Below are positions 62,441 through 64,000 of a DNA stretch of 64,000 bases, piece after piece. The translations under genes were made by a program, and so were the position numbers. The notes below the pieces were generated by a model. It saw nothing but the letters and a program-made list of their open reading frames with translations. It made no database searches and was not told where the DNA came from. The stretch's first letter is position 1. The number at the start of each line of letters is the position of its first letter. The stretch covers positions 1 to 64,000 of the forward strand of contig JAAFJE010000020.1 in the NCBI GenBank assembly GCA_013298025.1. The letters run 5' to 3'. The DNA comes from Cytophagales bacterium (GTDB lineage: Bacteria; Bacteroidota; Bacteroidia; Cytophagales; Spirosomataceae).

Positions 62441-63127
62441 ATGCTGGCTAACACGAGAGGGATTGTATTGAATTATGTAAAATATCGAGAAACGTCGATT
62501 ATTACTAAAATTTATACCGAAGCATTTGGCGTGCTTTCGTTTATCGAAAATGGGGTCAGAAGTGCCAAATCGAAACAAAAAATTGCCTTGTTTCAGCCCT
62601 TGACTTTGTTAGATTTGGTGGTGTATCATAAAGCTGGCAAGGACATTCAGCGTTTGGCAGAACTGAAATGCAACCAACCTTACCAAGCCATGCCTTACCA
62701 AATAGCCAAGTCGTCGGTAGGGATTTTTTTGGTAGAAATCCTTGGCAAAACTTTGCGAGAAGAAGATGCCAACGCCGCTTTATTCGATTTTTTATGGGAA
62801 AGTTTGCTGTGGTTTGATGCCGTAGCAACACATTTTGAAAATTTCCATTTGCAGTTTTTATTACAATTATCGGGTTTTTTAGGCTTTTTGCCCGAAACTT
62901 CCCCCGAAATGCTAGAAGAGTTGCAATTGCATGGTTGGGTTTCTAGCGAACCTTCGGCAGCTTTGCTGTTGCAATTGTTGCTCGACACCACTTATGAAAA
63001 TAGCCCGCAACTGACCCGAAGCCAACGCAATGCCATACTCGACATTATTTTGCAATGGTATCGTTTGCACATAGATACGCTAGGCGAAATCAAGTCGCTT
63101 GCTGTGCTGAAAGAAGTATTGAGTTAA
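62441..63127 (+). CDS. recO: DNA repair protein RecO
   Basis: Protein of 228 residues with the RecO OB-fold start (TRGIVLNYVKYRETSIITKIYTEAFGVLSFIENGVRSAKS, read in parts) and a helical C-terminal half (FLEILGKTLREE-like, LQLSGFLGFLPETSPE). The zinc-finger cysteines of some RecO proteins are absent, as in other Bacteroidota. RecO loads RecA on SSB-coated DNA with RecR. The frame can begin with a TTG at 62429, but the ATG at 62441 is the better start. It is convergent with lptB, with 13 bp between stop codons. Confidence 0.9.
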   Translation: MLANTRGIVLNYVKYRETSIITKIYTEAFGVLSFIENGVRSAKSKQKIALFQPLTLLDLVVYHKAGKDIQRLAELKCNQPYQAMPYQIAKSSVGIFLVEILGKTLREEDANAALFDFLWESLLWFDAVATHFENFHLQFLLQLSGFLGFLPETSPEMLEELQLHGWVSSEPSAALLLQLLLDTTYENSPQLTRSQRNAILDIILQWYRLHIDTLGEIKSLAVLKEVLS

Positions 63128-63140
63128 GTTTTTTTGAAAA

Positions 63141-63872
63141 CTATATCTTCCTTTTTAGTTCAAAATGTTTACCCAGATACAAACGTCTTACTTGCTCGTC
63201 GGCAGCCAATTCTTCGGGTGTTCCTGCTTTCAAGATTTTTCCTTCAAAAAGTAAATACGCACGGTCGGTAATAGAAAGGGTTTCGTCCACATTGTGGTCG
63301 GTAATCAAAATCCCAATGTTTCGGTATTTTAGTTTGGCTACAATTCCCTGAATCTCCTCAACCGCAATGGGGTCAACGCCAGCAAAAGGCTCGTCGAGCA
63401 AGATAAATTTGGGGTCAACCGCCAACGCTCTGGCGATTTCGGTACGCCTACGCTCTCCACCCGACAACACTTGTCCGAGGTTTTTTCGCACGTGTGTCAA
63501 CGAAAACTCTTCGAGCAGTTGTTCTACTTTTTCTTTTTGTTCTTGTTTCGAGAGGTTTGTCATTTCTAACACCGCCAAAATATTTTCTTCGACCGACAAG
63601 GTTCTAAAAACCGAAGCCTCTTGTGCCAAGTAGCCAATGCCCAAACGTGCCCTTTTGAACATCGGGAGGTTGGTTACGTCGGTGTCGTCTAAAAAAACTC
63701 GCCCAGCATTGGGCTTAACCAAGCCTGTAGCCATGTAAAAAGACGTAGTTTTGCCTGCCCCGTTGGGCCCTAGTAAGCCCACAATTTCACCTTGCTCTAC
63801 TTGGTAGCTTACGTTGTTGTTGACAAGGCGTTGTCCATATTTTTTTACTAAATTCTCAGTTCTCAGTATCAT
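63141..63872 (-). CDS. lptB: LPS export ABC transporter ATP-binding protein
   Basis: ATPase of 243 residues of the LptB2FGC complex that lifts lipopolysaccharide from the inner membrane. Walker [20 protein letters not shown]-loop [18 protein letters not shown], signature [15 protein letters not shown], Walker [21 protein letters not shown] and H-loop [12 protein letters not shown] are all present and the AQEASVFR and FAGVDPIAV forms are specific to LptB. Its start overlaps the end of recJ by 17 bp, so the two are coupled. Confidence 0.96.
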   Translation of the reverse strand: MILRTENLVKKYGQRLVNNNVSYQVEQGEIVGLLGPNGAGKTTSFYMATGLVKPNAGRVFLDDTDVTNLPMFKRARLGIGYLAQEASVFRTLSVEENILAVLEMTNLSKQEQKEKVEQLLEEFSLTHVRKNLGQVLSGGERRRTEIARALAVDPKFILLDEPFAGVDPIAVEEIQGIVAKLKYRNIGILITDHNVDETLSITDRAYLLFEGKILKAGTPEELAADEQVRRLYLGKHFELKRKI

Positions 63873-64000
63873 GGCTAAATTTTATGTCTTTGAGCATCAA
63901 TTGCAAAGTTTTTTGTCCTTGCCATTCGTTTACTTCAATGGTATAACAAATAGAAAACGTTTGTTCCGACAAAAGTAGTGTAAAAAAATCATCTACCATA
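63856..64000 (-). CDS. recJ: C-terminal end of a RecJ-like single-strand DNA exonuclease (cut by window edge)
   Basis: A minus-strand frame enters from the right edge and ends at 63856, giving 47 residues: the visible [20 protein letters not shown] and KDIKF parts match the end of RecJ, where an OB-fold strand with WxGxxxLQLxxKDI closes the protein. It overlaps the lptB start by 17 bp. The catalytic DHH domains lie outside the window, so this rests on the tail alone. Confidence 0.6.
   Translation of the reverse strand, partial: MVDDFFTLLLSEQTFSICYTIEVNEWQGQKTLQLMLKDIKFSHDTEN

Overview
The window looks like chromosome of a free-living aerobic member of the Bacteroidota, probably the Cytophagales. 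The support is the proteome: TonB-dependent receptors with an N-terminal carboxypeptidase-like repeat, a PorE-like TPR/PD40/OmpA lipoprotein, a Bacteroidota-type dihydroorotase with the DDQVHF motif, YceI, Rpn-type nuclease and AraC proteins. Several genes also have a Bacteroidota -7 element (TAnnTTTG) upstream and no Shine-Dalgarno sequence. Codon use and composition are even; I see no prophage, intact insertion sequence, CRISPR array, rRNA or tRNA. The genus is not resolved.

Layout. 1-6025: end of an unknown gene, a LolCDE/MacB-like ABC pair with histidine-rich loops, an exported thioredoxin, a Tat-exported TIM-barrel protein, a KirBac potassium channel and an LD-carboxypeptidase. 6250-7788: comM. 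7794-26461: nitrate assimilation island. 26539-32218: glycosyltransferase, a TPP riboswitch driving a TonB receptor, msrC, yidD and a COG0523 GTPase. 32429-39411: pyrC, a PorE-like protein, an Rpn nuclease and an RluB-type pseudouridine synthase with twelve 27-residue repeats. 39519-48674: two AraC regulators, a sulfite-oxidase-fold molybdoenzyme, glpK, yceI, a CLC-F-like transporter and an M14 peptidase. 48801-54968: a large TonB receptor with an odd insertion, a CarH-like MerR/B12 regulator and an outer-membrane protein. 55392-64000: panB, an RluA-type synthase, yitT, an orphan eutC, psd, a gene-free stretch of about 600 bp, a type III polyketide synthase, an AlkD-like protein, recO, lptB and the end of recJ.

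The nitrate island is complete in one place. It holds an outer-membrane porin, an NrtABD-type ABC importer, a NarK-type MFS transporter, a nitrate reductase fused to its own NAD(P)H-FAD/[2Fe-2S] module, NirB, NirD, the siroheme enzyme CobA, a NarX-like sensor with a P-box-like motif and a NarL-like regulator. A rubredoxin-tailed protein with a sulfite-reductase-like fold but no cluster cysteines adjoins it.

The most novel signal is in the leaders of this island. Five hairpins with different arms but the same TGGGGG hexaloop lie in sense orientation just upstream of narK (three), the porin (one) and nrtA (one); a variant lies upstream of nirB. The same four genes carry a second shared motif, ACTCTGTTAA. 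Changing arms around a fixed loop indicate recognition of RNA rather than DNA, so I propose an undescribed cis-acting RNA element controlling nitrate assimilation. Other items of interest are a long inverted repeat with a partial relative elsewhere, the in-phase repeat of the pseudouridine synthase, the orphan eutC, the CLC-F-like transporter and the CarH-like regulator.
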